From Kosmotogales bacterium (GTDB taxonomy: Bacteria > Thermotogota > Thermotogae > Petrotogales > Kosmotogaceae), in NCBI GenBank assembly GCA_030156385.1, contig JASGMR010000002.1, positions 27,949-91,948 of the forward strand: 64,000 bases of DNA, in the 5' to 3' direction. Below are positions 63,710-64,000 of the stretch, in pieces; position 1 is the first letter of the stretch; every line of letters starts with the position of its first letter. The notes below the pieces were generated by a model. The model had not been told where the DNA came from and did not search any database. It worked only from the letters and a program-made list of their open reading frames with translations. The position numbers and the translations under genes were made by a program.

Positions 63710-64000
63710 ATGATAAGGAAATTTTCTTTTGTTATCTTATTTTTTTTAATAATATTTTTATTCATAAGTTGTGTTCAACCAATTAAAACACACTCAATTA
63801 CAATTAATAAGAATGGTCAGGGCGATGTTACTGTGAATCCTGAAAAGGCAGAATATTCAGAAGGTACCAGTGTTCAACTCACTGCCGTTCCCGATGAAGG
63901 TTGGCAATTCGATCACTGGGAGGGTGACCTAACTGGCGTTGTCAATCCCTCTTATATAACGATGAATTCAGATAAAAATATAACAGCCGTGTTCACGGAG
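63710..64000 (+). CDS. Lipoprotein with InlB B-repeat-like domain, 3' partial
   Basis: 97 codons seen; the frame runs off the window. MIRKFSFVILFFLIIFLFISC is a lipoprotein signal with lipobox LFISC, so Cys21 would be lipidated. From residue ~28, SITINKNGQGDVTVNPEKAEY and GTSVQLTAVPDEGWQFDHWEG, SYITMNSDKNITAVF match the divergent InlB B-repeat (bacterial repeat) seen in surface proteins. GGAG precedes the ATG. Function of the rest cannot be judged. Confidence 0.88.
   Translation, partial: MIRKFSFVILFFLIIFLFISCVQPIKTHSITINKNGQGDVTVNPEKAEYSEGTSVQLTAVPDEGWQFDHWEGDLTGVVNPSYITMNSDKNITAVFTE

Overview
The window is an AT-rich (roughly one third G+C by eye), gene-dense bacterial chromosome segment with many overlapping, co-directional genes. 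Split glyQ/glyS, an Mrp/Mbh-type antiporter module, a pullulanase close in length to Thermotoga PulA, a DUF3798 ABC importer, PduL, a stand-alone desulforedoxin and frequent TTG starts point to the Thermotogota, most likely a low-GC member such as the Petrotogales. This placement is inference; there is no rRNA in the window. I saw no insertion sequence, prophage, CRISPR array or plasmid origin. Two tRNA genes are present, tRNA-Leu(CAA) and tRNA-Trp(CCA).

Layout. 1-3644: glyQ (5' cut by the window) - glyS - era. 3854-6119: an MFS exporter on the minus strand, then a plus-strand cyclophilin, ending at a bidirectional terminator. 6175-9730 (minus): tRNA-Leu, then wecG-type glycosyltransferase - M55 D-aminopeptidase - family 2 glycosyltransferase, then a 29-codon small ORF, a terminator and rsgA. 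9741-17510 (plus): a strong promoter and an uncharacterised nucleoside/sugar-type ABC importer (DUF3798 binding protein, double ATPase, two permeases) followed by a small membrane protein, a NimA-like flavoprotein and an amidohydrolase. 17542-19160: a small membrane protein and a Y-family polymerase. 19168-19243: tRNA-Trp. 19334-25588 (minus): one coupled operon murA - pflX-like radical SAM - mrpE-F-G - DUF4040/SBP fusion - mrpB - mrpC - mrpD. 25814-32420 (plus): polyphosphate operon (ROK kinase, Ppx-HD, PPK1, SixA) and two aspartate/glutamate racemases. 32512-38733: rseC - mutS2 - acpS - ligA - nifS. 38722-40852: yicC - remA - gmk - rpoZ with its own promoter and terminator. 40869-44095: S41 peptidase - DUF6512 - phzF. 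44092-47487 (minus): SPASM radical SAM protein, queuosine-precursor transporter, L-cysteine desulfidase. 47589-50463 (plus): glutamine-synthetase-like protein and amidohydrolase (a split FluG pair) plus a small membrane protein. 50458-54051 (minus): TetR-controlled ABC-2 exporter. 54074-55128: YgjP-type metallopeptidase, mgsA. 55193-58727 (minus): exonuclease - DUF4911 - tandem YqeG - yqeH - pduL. 58888-60215: fluoride riboswitch and CPA2 antiporter. 60242-64000: pullulanase, GNAT, desulforedoxin and the start of a repeat lipoprotein.

Most promising observations: a textbook fluoride riboswitch whose pseudoknot shares bases with its terminator; an Mrp/Mbh module lacking the large MrpA antiporter subunit, in which the DUF4040 subunit carries a C-terminal piece of a family 3 solute-binding fold; a promoter - small ORF - terminator leader in front of rsgA; a Ppx homologue with a degenerate phosphatase half but an intact HD site, in an operon with PPK1; adjacent racemases differing at catalytic position 83 (Thr versus Cys); a tandem YqeG-YqeG protein; and overlapping palindromic operators abutting the -10 box of a tetR promoter. 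Structural and functional statements come from reading the sequence and known family motifs; no database search was run.
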